Below, in pieces: positions 1 to 9,894 of a DNA stretch of 64,000 nt. Below the pieces are notes generated by a model. It did no database searches. It was not told the origin of the DNA and worked only from the letters and a program-made list of their open reading frames with translations. The position numbers and the translations under genes were made by a program. The stretch lies in NCBI GenBank assembly GCA_018242365.1, contig JAFECB010000004.1, forward strand, positions 186,001 to 250,000. The letters are read 5' to 3'. Positions within the stretch are counted from its first letter, which is position 1, and each line of letters begins with the position of its first letter. This DNA comes from Pseudomonadota bacterium. Lineage in GTDB: Bacteria; Pseudomonadota; Gammaproteobacteria; Xanthomonadales; Xanthomonadaceae.

Positions 1-1793
1 CCTTCCGACGCATCGTGCTCGTCGATCAGCTCACGCACCACGTCCATGTCGAACCATTCGGCCAAACCCGCGTCCTCACCCAACAGGCGTTCGCGCAGGA
101 ACGGCTTGGCATCGCCATCCAGCCACTTGCCGACAGGGACGGAGAAGCCGCGCTTGGTGGTGGTCAGCATGTCCCAGGGATGGAACTGGCTTGCGACTTT
201 CTTGAGCGCGTATTTGCCACACCAGGCACCGCCCTGCGCTTCATCCAGCTTGCGCAGGCGCAGGTCGGCCGGCATCGAAGCGATGAGTTCCAACAGGCGG
301 TGATCGAGCAGCGGCACGCGCACTTCCAGGCCGTGCGCCATGCTGGCGATATCCACCTTGGCCAGGTTGTCGTTGGTCAGGTAGGTGGCGATATCGACCG
401 ATTGTGCGCGGCTCAGGGTATCGCTGCCGCTGGCCTGCGCGAAATGGCGCTCGATCAAGCTGCGTGTCGCCCCCAACCGCCCGCGGTGCTGTTGCAGCCA
501 CAGGCGACCACGCAAGCCGTCATCGAAAAAGGGCGACCGTCCGTACCATGCCTGCGGCAGGCCAGGCGCACCTTGAAGCAGGCCGGAGGCGCGCAGCAGG
601 TTGCCTGCGAGGCGGCGCAGGCGACGCGTGCGACCCTGCACCGGCGGATAGGCCTCCACCAATCTCGGGAAGTACGAATACCCGGCAAGCACTTCATCGC
701 CGCCATCGCCGGACAGCACCATCGGCACTTCACGTCTGGCCGCCTCGCATACGCGCCAGGTGCAGACGGCGGAACTGTCGGCGAACGGCTCGCCGTAATG
801 GCGCACCAGCTTCGGCAGCAATTCAATGGCATCCAGCCCGACGATTTCCTCACTGTGCCGGGTTGCGGAGATCTCCGCGAATCGGCGCGCGGGTTCGCGC
901 TCGTCGAACTCGGGGACATCGAAGCCGATCGTGAAGGTCCGCAGCGGCGTCTCAAGCTGGCGCGCCGCATAGGCGACCACCGTGCTCGAATCGACGCCGC
1001 CGGACAGGAAAGCCCCGAACGGCACATCGGCCACCAGGTGCGATCCGACCGCATCCTTCAAACCCGCATCGAGCGCAGCCAGCCATTCGGTCTCGCTGCG
1101 GTGCGTGTCGGGCCGCCATTCCAGTTTCCAGTATCGACGCGGGCCATCAACCTTGCCGTCCGCATCCACCGAGAGCCAATGACCAGCTTCGAGTTTGCGG
1201 ATGCCCCGGTAGATGCTCAGCGGTGCCGGAATGTATTGCAGATGGAGATAGTGGTCCAGCGCGTCGAGGTCCACGCCTCTGTCCACGTGTGGCCATGCAC
1301 GCAATGCCTGCAACTCCGAGGCGAAGGCAATCCCGTCGTGGCCCAGCGCGTAACACAACGGCTTGATGCCGACCCGGTCACGCGCCAGATACAGGCGCTG
1401 GTTGCAACCATCCCATAGTGCGAACGCGAACATGCCGCGCAGGCGCTGCAGCACCTCGATGCCCCACTCCTGATAACCCACCAGGATGGTTTCGCAATCG
1501 CCATTGGTCGCGAAGGCGTGGCCGCGCGCCACCAGCTCTGCGCGCAGCTCCCGATAGTTGTAGATCTCGCCATTGGCGACCAGTGCGATCCGGCCGTCCC
1601 GGCTCAACAGCGGCTGCCTGCCGGTTGCAGGATCGATGATGGCGAGCCGACGATGCGCCAGTGCCAGCGGCCCGTCAACATGGATATCGCCGCCGTCCGG
1701 GCCACGATGCAGCAGACGCGCGTTCATCGCCTCCGCGATGCTTCGTTGCGCAGGCTTGCGGTCGAAATTCAGAAAGCCGGAGATGCCACACAT
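1..1793 (-). CDS. Asparagine synthase-like glutamine amidotransferase (C-terminus cut by window edge)
   Basis: Class II glutamine amidotransferase joined to an ATP-dependent asparagine synthase domain. The product begins MCGISGF, so the N-terminal nucleophile Cys2 is present. RLAIIDP and NGEIYNY of the glutaminase domain follow. The synthetase domain has the PP-loop SGGVDSS near residue 260 and a later SGDGGDEVLAGY. The frame stays open to base 1, so the last part of the C-terminus lies outside the window. The ATG lies inside the upstream glycosyltransferase gene (about 25 bases of overlap), which suggests translational coupling. Its place at the distal end of a polysaccharide cluster suggests it amidates a sugar acid or other glycan substituent rather than free aspartate. 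That is inference, since the family resembles AsnB and exosortase/EPS-associated paralogues equally. It differs from the second asparagine synthetase at 60-62 kb. Confidence 0.9.
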   Translation of the reverse strand, partial: MCGISGFLNFDRKPAQRSIAEAMNARLLHRGPDGGDIHVDGPLALAHRRLAIIDPATGRQPLLSRDGRIALVANGEIYNYRELRAELVARGHAFATNGDCETILVGYQEWGIEVLQRLRGMFAFALWDGCNQRLYLARDRVGIKPLCYALGHDGIAFASELQALRAWPHVDRGVDLDALDHYLHLQYIPAPLSIYRGIRKLEAGHWLSVDADGKVDGPRRYWKLEWRPDTHRSETEWLAALDAGLKDAVGSHLVADVPFGAFLSGGVDSSTVVAYAARQLETPLRTFTIGFDVPEFDEREPARRFAEISATRHSEEIVGLDAIELLPKLVRHYGEPFADSSAVCTWRVCEAARREVPMVLSGDGGDEVLAGYSYFPRLVEAYPPVQGRTRRLRRLAGNLLRASGLLQGAPGLPQAWYGRSPFFDDGLRGRLWLQQHRGRLGATRSLIERHFAQASGSDTLSRAQSVDIATYLTNDNLAKVDIASMAHGLEVRVPLLDHRLLELIASMPADLRLRKLDEAQGGAWCGKYALKKVASQFHPWDMLTTTKRGFSVPVGKWLDGDAKPFLRERLLGEDAGLAEWFDMDVVRELIDEHDASE

Positions 1794-3028
1794 GATTTGG
1801 GGATGTTTACGGGATTTCTTGACTGGATACCCAGAAAAGCATCCACGGAAGAGTTGAAAACGGACCGGCTGAAATGCAGGCTGGCAACTTTCAATGCGTC
1901 CGTACTGGCTGACTCATAGAGGCTTGGCTCAAGAAAAATTCGTTCCAGGGCGGACAGAATTCTCTCCGACTCCAATGAATTGGCCTGTACTCCGATCGGG
2001 TTGTTTTCCACGAACTTCGAAAGTGCTCCATCCTCAGGTGCATGCACGAAGACCGGGCGCCCGAGCACGAGGTAGTTAGCGAGTTTGGTCGGGAAGGCAT
2101 AGCGGCGCAGGTCGCGCAGGTTCGCCGAGAACGGTTGCGGCAAATAGGTCAGGTGACAGCCCGCGAGAATCTCCTGAACCTGTTCCGGTGGTCGGAAGCC
2201 GAGATAGTCGATACAAGCTCCATGCCTACCCTGCATCGTGATCTTCCCGGTCAGGAGCCGGATCCGTACTGGTCGCCCAGCCACCTTCCACTCTACCTGG
2301 TCGAGTGCATTCAGCAACGCATTCCATGCATCGTTGGCATACATCGAACCTGCAAAACCGATCAACCACTCTTCCTTCGGCAGCCCTGAATCAGACTTTG
2401 AACCTGTCGATTCAGGGACGGGGAGCCCGTGTCGCAGGATCTGGATCGGCGCCTTGGTGAAGGCCGCATAGTCGCGCTGCATGGTTTCGGAAACAACCGC
2501 GACCCGTTCCGACGCCGCCAAGCTGTGGCGGAACTCGCGCAGCAGGGTATTGCAGCTCCAGCGGTCGTACCTGTGGTTACGCAGCAGATACTCTGGCGGA
2601 TCCCAGACCAAGATCCGCATCGGAACCTGCAGTCGAGCCGAAACCCGGTGGGCCAGTGCAAAGGTCAAGGGATTTTCCAGCACCGCGAAAACCTGCCCCG
2701 CTCCGACCTTTCGCCCCTCATCTACGATTTCTCGCGTACAACGCGCCACTTCGGAGCGAAATCCCGTGTAGCCATTGATCAGCGATCCAGCCGCACCCAG
2801 CTTGCCCCGCCCCCACCGCTTCGCCTCCAACTGATCCGTCATCAACGTCCTGACCGACAGGCCCACCAACTCGGGATCAGGTTGGTTCACGTAGTTCGAA
2901 GCCACCGGTGCAACACAGTGAAATCGGTCGATACCGACATGCCGAACCACATCTGCAAGGATGATCTCGCCGACATGCCCGGTACCTGGCAACGTCCTCG
3001 ACAGCAACAGCGTTTTCGGGAACCGCAT
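1769..3028 (-). CDS. Glycosyltransferase, GT-B-like, of polysaccharide cluster
   Basis: A 419-residue protein of probable GT-B fold. The start chosen is MRFPKTLLLSR, 5 bases after the stop of the upstream epimerase; the frame is open further upstream but reads as shadow sequence there. Seen: an N-terminal Rossmann-like strand, WDPPEYLL near residue 150, a phosphate-binding-like segment GFAGSMYANDAW near 245, and a C-terminal FPTKLANYLVLGRPVF that resembles the nucleotide-sugar binding helix of GT4-type enzymes. It should add a sugar to a lipid-linked glycan on the cytoplasmic face of the membrane, but donor and acceptor cannot be read from sequence. The gene looks less GC-rich than its neighbours, as is common for transferred O-antigen genes. 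It overlaps the start of the asparagine-synthase-like gene. Confidence 0.8.
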   Translation of the reverse strand: MRFPKTLLLSRTLPGTGHVGEIILADVVRHVGIDRFHCVAPVASNYVNQPDPELVGLSVRTLMTDQLEAKRWGRGKLGAAGSLINGYTGFRSEVARCTREIVDEGRKVGAGQVFAVLENPLTFALAHRVSARLQVPMRILVWDPPEYLLRNHRYDRWSCNTLLREFRHSLAASERVAVVSETMQRDYAAFTKAPIQILRHGLPVPESTGSKSDSGLPKEEWLIGFAGSMYANDAWNALLNALDQVEWKVAGRPVRIRLLTGKITMQGRHGACIDYLGFRPPEQVQEILAGCHLTYLPQPFSANLRDLRRYAFPTKLANYLVLGRPVFVHAPEDGALSKFVENNPIGVQANSLESERILSALERIFLEPSLYESASTDALKVASLHFSRSVFNSSVDAFLGIQSRNPVNIPKSCVASPAF

Positions 3029-3033
3029 CGGCT

Positions 3034-3990
3034 TCAAATGCGGTAAGCGTCCTTCATCCAGGCCACGGTCTTGGCGACGCCTTCCGCCAGACTCACGCTG
3101 TCCTGGTGGCCGAGATGATCGCGGGCCTTGGAGGTATCCACCTTCTTGTCGCGGGTTGTCAGGATTTCGGAATTCCGGTATTCCGCCAAGCTCGGGCTTG
3201 CCCCGGTAGTGGTCAGCACGATATCCGAAAGTTCCTCGATCGTGTGCAACTGCTGGCCGCCGATGTTGTAGGTTTCGCCCGGCACGAACCGTTCCGCGAT
3301 GTTCGCCAGCGTCCTGACCGAATCGGACAGGTAGGTCGAGGTGCGCGAGTAGCCGCGAAACACGACCCAGGGCAACCCCATCAGCGCGCAGTAGACGAAC
3401 CGGGCGTTCACCGATCGATACGGGCTGTAGTACTCGCCCGGGCCGTAGGTATTGAAAATGCGCACGATCACGGACTCGGTGCCGTAGTGCATCCGCGAAT
3501 TGTGGATCTGCATCTCGTTGACCCACTTGGTCATCGCGTAATCGTTCATCTGGCGGATTTCGTACTGGTCCATGACCGATTCGGCCATGATTTCCGGCCA
3601 GTCACCGTAGACCTCGGAAGACGAGAAATGGATCAAACGGAATTTCTGCTCTTCCTGCAGTCGGATCAGGTTCTTGGTTCCGACCGCGTTGGATTTCCAC
3701 AGCTGTTCGTAGTAGTCCTCGCCATTCCAGCGCCCGAATTCCGCAGCACAGTTGTAGACGTAGTCAAACGGCCCCCAGGTCTTGAACACCCGCTCGATTT
3801 GGCGATACTCGCCGATGTCGCAGCGTGCATAACGCGGATCGGCAACATCGGTGCGCAATGAGAACCCGATCTCGTCCTCGCTGTGTCGCAGGTCAACGGA
3901 ATAGACGTCGTGGCCCTTGCTACGCAACTCGGCGATCAAGCCGCGCCCGATCGTGCCCAGACCCCCGGTCACCAGGATTTTCTTGCTCAT
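3034..3990 (-). CDS. NAD(P)-dependent sugar epimerase/dehydratase (extended SDR)
   Basis: Extended short-chain dehydrogenase acting on nucleotide sugars, 318 residues. The start MSKKILVTGG is chosen because it places the dinucleotide-binding motif TGGLGTIG directly at the N-terminus. Seen: NCAAEF near residue 72, the Ser region HFSSSEVYGD near 115, the catalytic Y-x3-K in NDYAMTKW near 145, and [12 protein letters not shown] after it. The product is probably an epimerase or 4,6-dehydratase making a precursor for the polysaccharide. The closest relatives I recognise are GalE/RmlB-like proteins of LPS clusters, and the exact sugar is not deducible. It lies between wecB (38 bases) and the glycosyltransferase (5 bases), so it is probably co-transcribed with both. 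Confidence 0.85.
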   Translation of the reverse strand: MSKKILVTGGLGTIGRGLIAELRSKGHDVYSVDLRHSEDEIGFSLRTDVADPRYARCDIGEYRQIERVFKTWGPFDYVYNCAAEFGRWNGEDYYEQLWKSNAVGTKNLIRLQEEQKFRLIHFSSSEVYGDWPEIMAESVMDQYEIRQMNDYAMTKWVNEMQIHNSRMHYGTESVIVRIFNTYGPGEYYSPYRSVNARFVYCALMGLPWVVFRGYSRTSTYLSDSVRTLANIAERFVPGETYNIGGQQLHTIEELSDIVLTTTGASPSLAEYRNSEILTTRDKKVDTSKARDHLGHQDSVSLAEGVAKTVAWMKDAYRI

Positions 3991-4028
3991 GTGTCTGTCC
4001 TTGCTGATTTGAAATTGCCAACCATCGA

Positions 4029-5177
4029 TCACTGTTTCAGCCACGCGGCGAGATCGTCCACGATCCGCTCGGCGGCGCGCCCATCCCAATTACGAGGCCG
4101 CCGCTCGGCGCTGCGCCCGCGAGACAAGGCTCCCTCGAAAGCGGCCTCGATTGCTGCCGTATCCGTGCCGACCAGCACATTGGTGCCCTCCCGGATGGTG
4201 ACAGGCCGCTCGGTGTTTTCACGCAGAGTCAGGCAAGGCACGCCAAGCGCCGTGGATTCCTCCTGCAGCCCCCCGGAGTCGGTCAGCACCAAGCGCGTCC
4301 CGTCGAGCAACCCAAGCATTTCCAGATACCCCTGCGGCCCAAGCACGGCCACCCGCGATGGCCCGATGATCCCGCCCAGTCCGTATTCCTCGATCCTTGC
4401 CTGAGTCCGGGGGTGCATCGGAAACACGAGCGGCAAGCGCTCACTCAATCGCGCGATGGTTGCCAGCAGCCGTTGCAGGGTTTCGGCGTCATCAACGTTC
4501 GACGGTCGATGCAGCGTCAACAGGCCATAGCCTCCCTCAAGCCACTTGCTTGCGGCTTCGCCCAAAGCCTGACCCAGCGTTTCCGTAGCTGGAGCCGCAT
4601 CACTTCGGCAGGCCAGCAGGGTATCGATCATGACGTTGCCCGCGTGAACGATTTTGTCGCCTCGAATCCCTTCCGCGATCAGGTTGCCAATCGCCTCGTC
4701 TTCGGTGATGTACAACCGATCCGACAACTGGTCGGTCAGGATGCGGTTGATCTCCTCGGGCATGCTGCGATCGCGCGAACGCAATCCGGCTTCGACATGG
4801 ACGACACGCACGCCCTTCTTGGCCGCCACCAGCGAACAAGCGATGGTCGAATTCACGTCGCCCACCACCAGCACGGCATCCGGTGCATGCTCGTCCACCA
4901 CCGGCTCGAACCGCTTCATTATCTCGGCGGTCTGCACGGCGTGCGTGCCCGAACCCACCTCCAGGCTCACGTCCGGGGTCGGGATTCCGAGCTGATTGAA
5001 GAACTGCGAGTTCATCTCAACGTCGTAGTGCTGGCCGGTGTGTACCAGTTTGACGTTCAATTCCGGTGCGCGTGCAGCAAACGCCCGCATCAGCGGCATG
5101 ATCTTCATGAAATTGGGGCGCGCCCCAACCACGCACAACACGCAGCACCGTCCTGGAATGTCGTTCTCCGCGTTCAT
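4029..5177 (-). CDS. wecB: UDP-N-acetylglucosamine 2-epimerase (non-hydrolysing)
   Basis: Converts UDP-GlcNAc to UDP-ManNAc in the cytoplasm for surface polysaccharide synthesis. The 382-residue length is typical of the WecB/MnaA family. Seen: GARPNFMKIMPL at the N-terminus, HTGQHYD, GDVNSTIAC, VEAGLRS and the segment PEEINR. The UDP-binding region TDSGGLQEE and the loop RENTERPVT lie near residues 290-315. No UDP-ManNAc dehydrogenase of clear WecC type sits beside it. The TviB-family dehydrogenase 6 kb upstream in the same cluster could oxidise either epimer. The start MNAENDIPGR is the frame's first ATG and lies 12 bases after the methyltransferase stop. Confidence 0.95.
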   Translation of the reverse strand: MNAENDIPGRCCVLCVVGARPNFMKIMPLMRAFAARAPELNVKLVHTGQHYDVEMNSQFFNQLGIPTPDVSLEVGSGTHAVQTAEIMKRFEPVVDEHAPDAVLVVGDVNSTIACSLVAAKKGVRVVHVEAGLRSRDRSMPEEINRILTDQLSDRLYITEDEAIGNLIAEGIRGDKIVHAGNVMIDTLLACRSDAAPATETLGQALGEAASKWLEGGYGLLTLHRPSNVDDAETLQRLLATIARLSERLPLVFPMHPRTQARIEEYGLGGIIGPSRVAVLGPQGYLEMLGLLDGTRLVLTDSGGLQEESTALGVPCLTLRENTERPVTIREGTNVLVGTDTAAIEAAFEGALSRGRSAERRPRNWDGRAAERIVDDLAAWLKQ

Positions 5178-5189
5178 TTCAAGTTCCCA

Positions 5190-6112
5190 TCATGATCGGC
5201 GTTCGCACATCGCCAACAAATGATCCCGCAGCGTCATCGTCCACGGCACCGACTGCATATGCCGCAACGGGTGCAGCCCCGGCAGGGATTGCAGCAGGCG
5301 ATGTGGCAGCCGCCACGCGCCCTGGCGCTGGCGCAGGCCCCAATAGGTCGCGCGGATCAACTCGCCGAAACGCACCGACGCGCGGTCATGGCGGTGCGGA
5401 ATTTTTGCGAAATCGCGCACTTCCAATCCGTGGCAGTCTGCCATGCAGCGGAGAAACCGGCGCGAAATGACCGCCAGGTGCTGCGAGGTCTGCAGGTACC
5501 AATGGCCGCTGCCGAGCCAACGCCAGGTCCAGGCATCGAGATCGCCGGAGCTGATCAACAGCACCCCGCCCGGCTTGACCAGCCGCGCGGCTTGCGCGAT
5601 GCCGGCGCCGGGATTGGGCAAGTGCTCGATCACGTCGAACAGGGTGACGGCATCGAATTTTCCCGCCCACATCGTATCGGTGTTTTCGATGCGGTCACCG
5701 ATGATCGTCACATTCTGTTGTTCGTGTGCGACCCGGCTCGGTTCGCGTGCGCTTTCAATGCCGTGGCGCTGCCACGCTTCCGGTAAACCGCCGAGGAATC
5801 GCCCAGTATGGCAGCCGATGTCTAGTACCGCCACGTCCGGTCTGCCGTCGAAGCGTGCGTGCAGCCACTTCCGGGCCAGTGCCCACGCCGCGTTGGCCTC
5901 GTAGTCGTAGGCCATCGCTTCCGGCGAGGCATCGTCGTACATGGCGGCAATCGCATCGGCAGTTGGAATGGGATGACGCTGGCCCAGTCCGCAGTGCCGG
6001 CAATGCAACAGATGCCCGGGATCGATGCCGGGTTCCGTGGAGACGGAGCGCGCGCAGGGGCCGAGGTCATTCAAATTCTCGTTTCCACAGCTGCGGCAAC
6101 GCGGCACATCAT

Positions 6113-6116
<4 letters not shown>
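5190..6116 (-). CDS. Class I SAM-dependent methyltransferase with N-terminal Cys motif
   Basis: A 308-residue methyltransferase. The N-terminus carries two Cys pairs (CRSCGNENL at 7-15 and CRHCGLGQ near 39), a putative zinc ribbon common in sugar C- or O-methyltransferases. The SAM-binding motif VLDIGCHTGRFL is near residue 97, followed by FDVIEHLPNPG near 160 and LVKPGGVLLISSG. The ATG overlaps the wzt stop by 4 bases (ATGA), so the two are translationally coupled. In some ABC-dependent O-antigen systems (E. coli O8/O9a) a methyl cap ends the chain and is recognised by the C-terminal domain of Wzt. This gene order fits such a capping role, but that is inference. Modification of an internal sugar is the alternative. 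Confidence 0.87.
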
Positions 6117-7395
<1,279 letters not shown>

Positions 7396-7396
<1 letters not shown>

Positions 7397-8253
7397 CAGA
7401 TATTGTCCGCGAACTCGCGTTCGGTGCGACGGAAGTACCAGATCCCGCTGACCAGCAGCAGGACCACCACACCGCACGAAACCGCGAGCGGCCCCGTTGC
7501 GGGCGCGGCCTTGCCGAGCAGCGCCCAGCGGAAACCTTCGACCACGCCATAGATCGGATTCAGGCTGTACAACCACAACCATTTTTGCGGCACGATCTGG
7601 CTGGAATAGGCGATCGGCGACACATACATCCATATCTGGGTGAGGAACGGCACCAGCAGGCCGATGTCGCGATATTTCACGTTCAACGCCGTCAGCCACA
7701 GCCCGATCCCAAGCGCGGTGGCCAGCGCCAGCAGGATGAACAGCGGCAACATCAGCACGCCGATGGACGGCATCACCCGGTACACCACCAGCAGCACGAT
7801 CAGCAGCACGAAGGCCACGGCGAAATCGACCAGGCCGGAGACGGTCTTGCTGATCGGCAGCACCAGCCGCGGGAAATACACCTTGGTGACCATGCCGGAC
7901 GCACCGACGATACTGCCGCTTGCGCCGGAAAGTGCACGCGAGAAGAACGTCCACGGCACCATCGCGCACATCACGTACAGCGCGTAGGGATAGCCGTCCG
8001 ATGGCAACTTGGCGAAGCTGCCGAACACCACGGTGAAGATCAGCGTGGTCAACAGCGGCTGCAGGATCGCCCAGCCGATGCCGACTGCACTTTGCTTGTA
8101 GCGAATGCTGACATCCCGTTGTATCAGGAGGATCAACAGGTCGCGATACGCCCACAGTTCACGAACCTCGGTGGCCAGCGAGTTGCTGGATGCCGAGATC
8201 TCGGTCAGGTGACCGTGGGCGAATTGCTCGTCGCGGGCGTCGGGTGGGTTCAT
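7396..8253 (-). CDS. wzm: Polysaccharide ABC exporter, permease
   Basis: Membrane subunit of the O-antigen/polysaccharide ABC exporter, 285 residues (the family norm is about 260-290). A soluble N-terminus of about 35 residues is followed by LWAYRDLLILLIQRDVSIRY, the conserved amphipathic entry, and then about six hydrophobic segments. WAILQPLLTTLIF, the central VAFVLLIVLLVVYRV stretch and a C-terminal VSCGVVVLLLVSGIWYF mark the ABC-2 fold. NPIYGVVEGFRWALLG is the typical C-terminal family motif. It overlaps wzt by one base, so the pair is made together. It moves undecaprenyl-linked glycan across the inner membrane. The gene upstream is galE, with a palindromic repeat between them. Confidence 0.95.
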
Positions 8254-8278
8254 GGATATTTCTGGGATTGAGGCGATT

Positions 8279-8344
8279 CGCGCCCCTCGGCCTGCGGCCT
8301 CGGTGCACTCCTACACGCTGTGGGAGCGCACCGCAGGGGCGCGA
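8279..8344. repeat. Palindromic repeat, family A, overlapping the galE 3' end
   Basis: Two inverted halves. One reads CGCGCCCCTCGG...GGTGCACTCCTACA (8279-8315) and the other TGTGGGAGCGCACCGCAG followed by GGGCGCGA (8319-8344). A stable stem-loop forms between galE and wzm. The element covers the last codons and the stop of galE. Same family as copies near 9.7, 12.3, 17.7, 29.0, 42.9 and 43.1 kb. Confidence 0.85.
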
Positions 8345-9315
8345 TGGCTGCGCTGGTGCCAACGCCACGCGGTTTCGATGATGGTTTCGAGGCCGGCGTG
8401 CTTCGGCGACCAGCCGAGTTCGGTGCGGATGCGATGGGCATCGCCCACCAGCACCGCCGGATCACCAGGGCGGCGGGCACCTTCGGCGACGGCGATATCG
8501 CGACCGGTGACACGCCGGGCACAGTCGATCACTTCGCGCACTGAAAATCCGGCGCCATTGCCAAGGTTGTAGGCGGTTGTCTTCGCCCCGTCGAGCAGGG
8601 CACGCATCGCCAGCACATGCGCGTCGGCCAGGTCGCTGACATGTATGTAATCGCGGATGCAGGTGCCGTCCGGAGTGTCGTAATCGCTTCCGTAGACGGC
8701 GATATTCGGCCGCTTGCCGGCAGCGGCATCGAGCACCAGCGGAATCAAATGGGTCTCCGGGTCGTGCGACTCGCCGGTCTCGCCCTCGGGATCCGCGCCC
8801 GCCGCGTTGAAATAGCGCAGACTGATCGAGCGCAGCCCGTGGGCGGCATCAAAATCGCCCAGCATGCGTTCCACCATCAATTTGCTGGCGCCGTAGGGGT
8901 TGATCGGCTGTTGCGGATGATCTTCGGTCAACGGCAGCCTCTGCGGCACGCCGTAGGTGGCGCAGGTGCTCGAAAAGATGCACGCGGCGATGCCATGGTC
9001 GCGCAGCGCTTCCAACAGCGTCAGGCTACCGGCGACATTGTTGCGGTAGTACTTGCCCGGATCGCTGACCGATTCACCGACATAGGCATAGGCAGCGAAG
9101 TGCATGACCGCGACCGGACGGTGCCGTGTGATGACCTCGTCGAGCCGCGCACGGTCCGCGATGTTGCCCTGCTCCAGCGGCCCCCAGCGCACCGCCTCGG
9201 CATGGCCGTGTTCGAGGCTGTCATAGCTGACCGGCAGGTAGCCCGCGTGCGCCAATGCCTTGCAGGCATGACTGCCGATATAACCCGCGCCACCGGTGAC
9301 AAGGACTGTCTGCAT
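8311..9315 (-). CDS. galE: UDP-glucose 4-epimerase
   Basis: Interconverts UDP-glucose and UDP-galactose, supplying the polysaccharide genes around it. 334 residues. Seen: VTGGAGYIGSH at the N-terminus, MHFAAYAYVGESV, the Ser region FSSTCATYG near residue 115, the catalytic Y-x3-K in NPYGASKLMVER near 140, and RYFNAAGADPEGETGE, the hallmark of GalE. TCIRDYIHVSDLADAH follows near 225. The final residues, about HRAPAVRSHSV, together with the stop codon are encoded by a palindromic repeat (family A), so the natural C-terminus probably ended near WRWHQ. The stop of the MarR-type gene lies 3 bases upstream of the ATG. Confidence 0.96.
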   Translation of the reverse strand: MQTVLVTGGAGYIGSHACKALAHAGYLPVSYDSLEHGHAEAVRWGPLEQGNIADRARLDEVITRHRPVAVMHFAAYAYVGESVSDPGKYYRNNVAGSLTLLEALRDHGIAACIFSSTCATYGVPQRLPLTEDHPQQPINPYGASKLMVERMLGDFDAAHGLRSISLRYFNAAGADPEGETGESHDPETHLIPLVLDAAAGKRPNIAVYGSDYDTPDGTCIRDYIHVSDLADAHVLAMRALLDGAKTTAYNLGNGAGFSVREVIDCARRVTGRDIAVAEGARRPGDPAVLVGDAHRIRTELGWSPKHAGLETIIETAWRWHQRSHRAPAVRSHSV

Positions 9316-9318
9316 GCG

Positions 9319-9672
9319 TCAGTGCCCCCCCAGCCTTGGCTGTTGCGCGGGTTCGCCACGCGCGATCTCGCCGCGCAACTCCTCGATCTCGCGCTCCAGC
9401 CGCTGGTATTCGTCCTGACGCTGCTGCAGGAAACGCGTGGCTGCGGCGAACTTCGCCTGCAGGCCGCTGGCGGTCAACACATAGGCGTACGCGCGCTTGT
9501 TGTCGCTGCTGCGAAAGTTGTTGACCTTGACCCAGCCACGCGCGATCAGGGCACGCAGGCAGTAGTTGGTCTTGCCCAGCGAGAGGCCGAGCGCATGCGC
9601 AAGTTCACGCTGGCTCACATCCGGATGCTCGGACAGGATGCGCAGGAGTTGCAGGCGAAGTTCGTCGTTCAC
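9319..9672 (-). CDS. MarR-family EPS-associated transcriptional regulator
   Basis: A 117-residue winged-helix protein. The start is GTG at 9672 (VNDELRLQLLRIL). The frame stays open for another 70 codons upstream, but these are translated palindromic repeats and are not believed. Seen: a helix-turn-helix region HPDVSQRELAHALGLSLGKT near residues 16-35, then GWVKVNNFRSSDNKRAYAYVLT, the wing of MarR/EPS-type regulators. A C-terminal coiled coil (RQDEYQRLEREIEELRGEI) probably drives dimerisation. It matches the small family of EPS-associated MarR regulators found in exopolysaccharide clusters. It likely controls this cluster, but no operator is visible to me. Confidence 0.85.
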   Translation of the reverse strand: MNDELRLQLLRILSEHPDVSQRELAHALGLSLGKTNYCLRALIARGWVKVNNFRSSDNKRAYAYVLTASGLQAKFAAATRFLQQRQDEYQRLEREIEELRGEIARGEPAQQPRLGGH

Positions 9673-9700
9673 GGGTATTCGCGTTTCGCGTTTCGCGTTT

Positions 9701-9873
9701 CGCGCCTCTCGGCCTACGGCCTCGATGCGCTCCTGCAAAGTATGGGAGTGCACCGCAGGGGCGCGACGTGCCGGTCTCAGGCACGCTACCGCCCTGCGAT
9801 GTGGGCCGTTCCGCAGGGCCGTTGTTCCTGGTATTTCGCGCCCCTCGGCCTTCGGCCTCGGTGCGCTCCTACA
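9701..9873. repeat. Palindromic repeat, family A, two copies in the rfaH-marR gap
   Basis: Copy one has halves CGCGCCTCTCGGCCTACGGC... (9701-9737) and TATGGGAGTGCACCGCAG with its continuation (9741-9767). Copy two is a single half, CGCGCCCCTCGGCCTTCGG... through GCGCTCCTACA (9837-9873). The spacer between them holds degenerate repeat-like sequence. This region separates the NusG-like gene from the MarR-type gene and may act as a transcription attenuator or mRNA stabiliser inside the operon. Confidence 0.8.
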
Positions 9874-9894
9874 AAAACCCACCTAGGTGACGGG

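Noticed and set aside
9673..9882. Upstream extension of the MarR-type regulator by about 70 codons
   Set aside because: The extra sequence is translated palindromic repeat. The GTG at 9672 begins the conserved domain.
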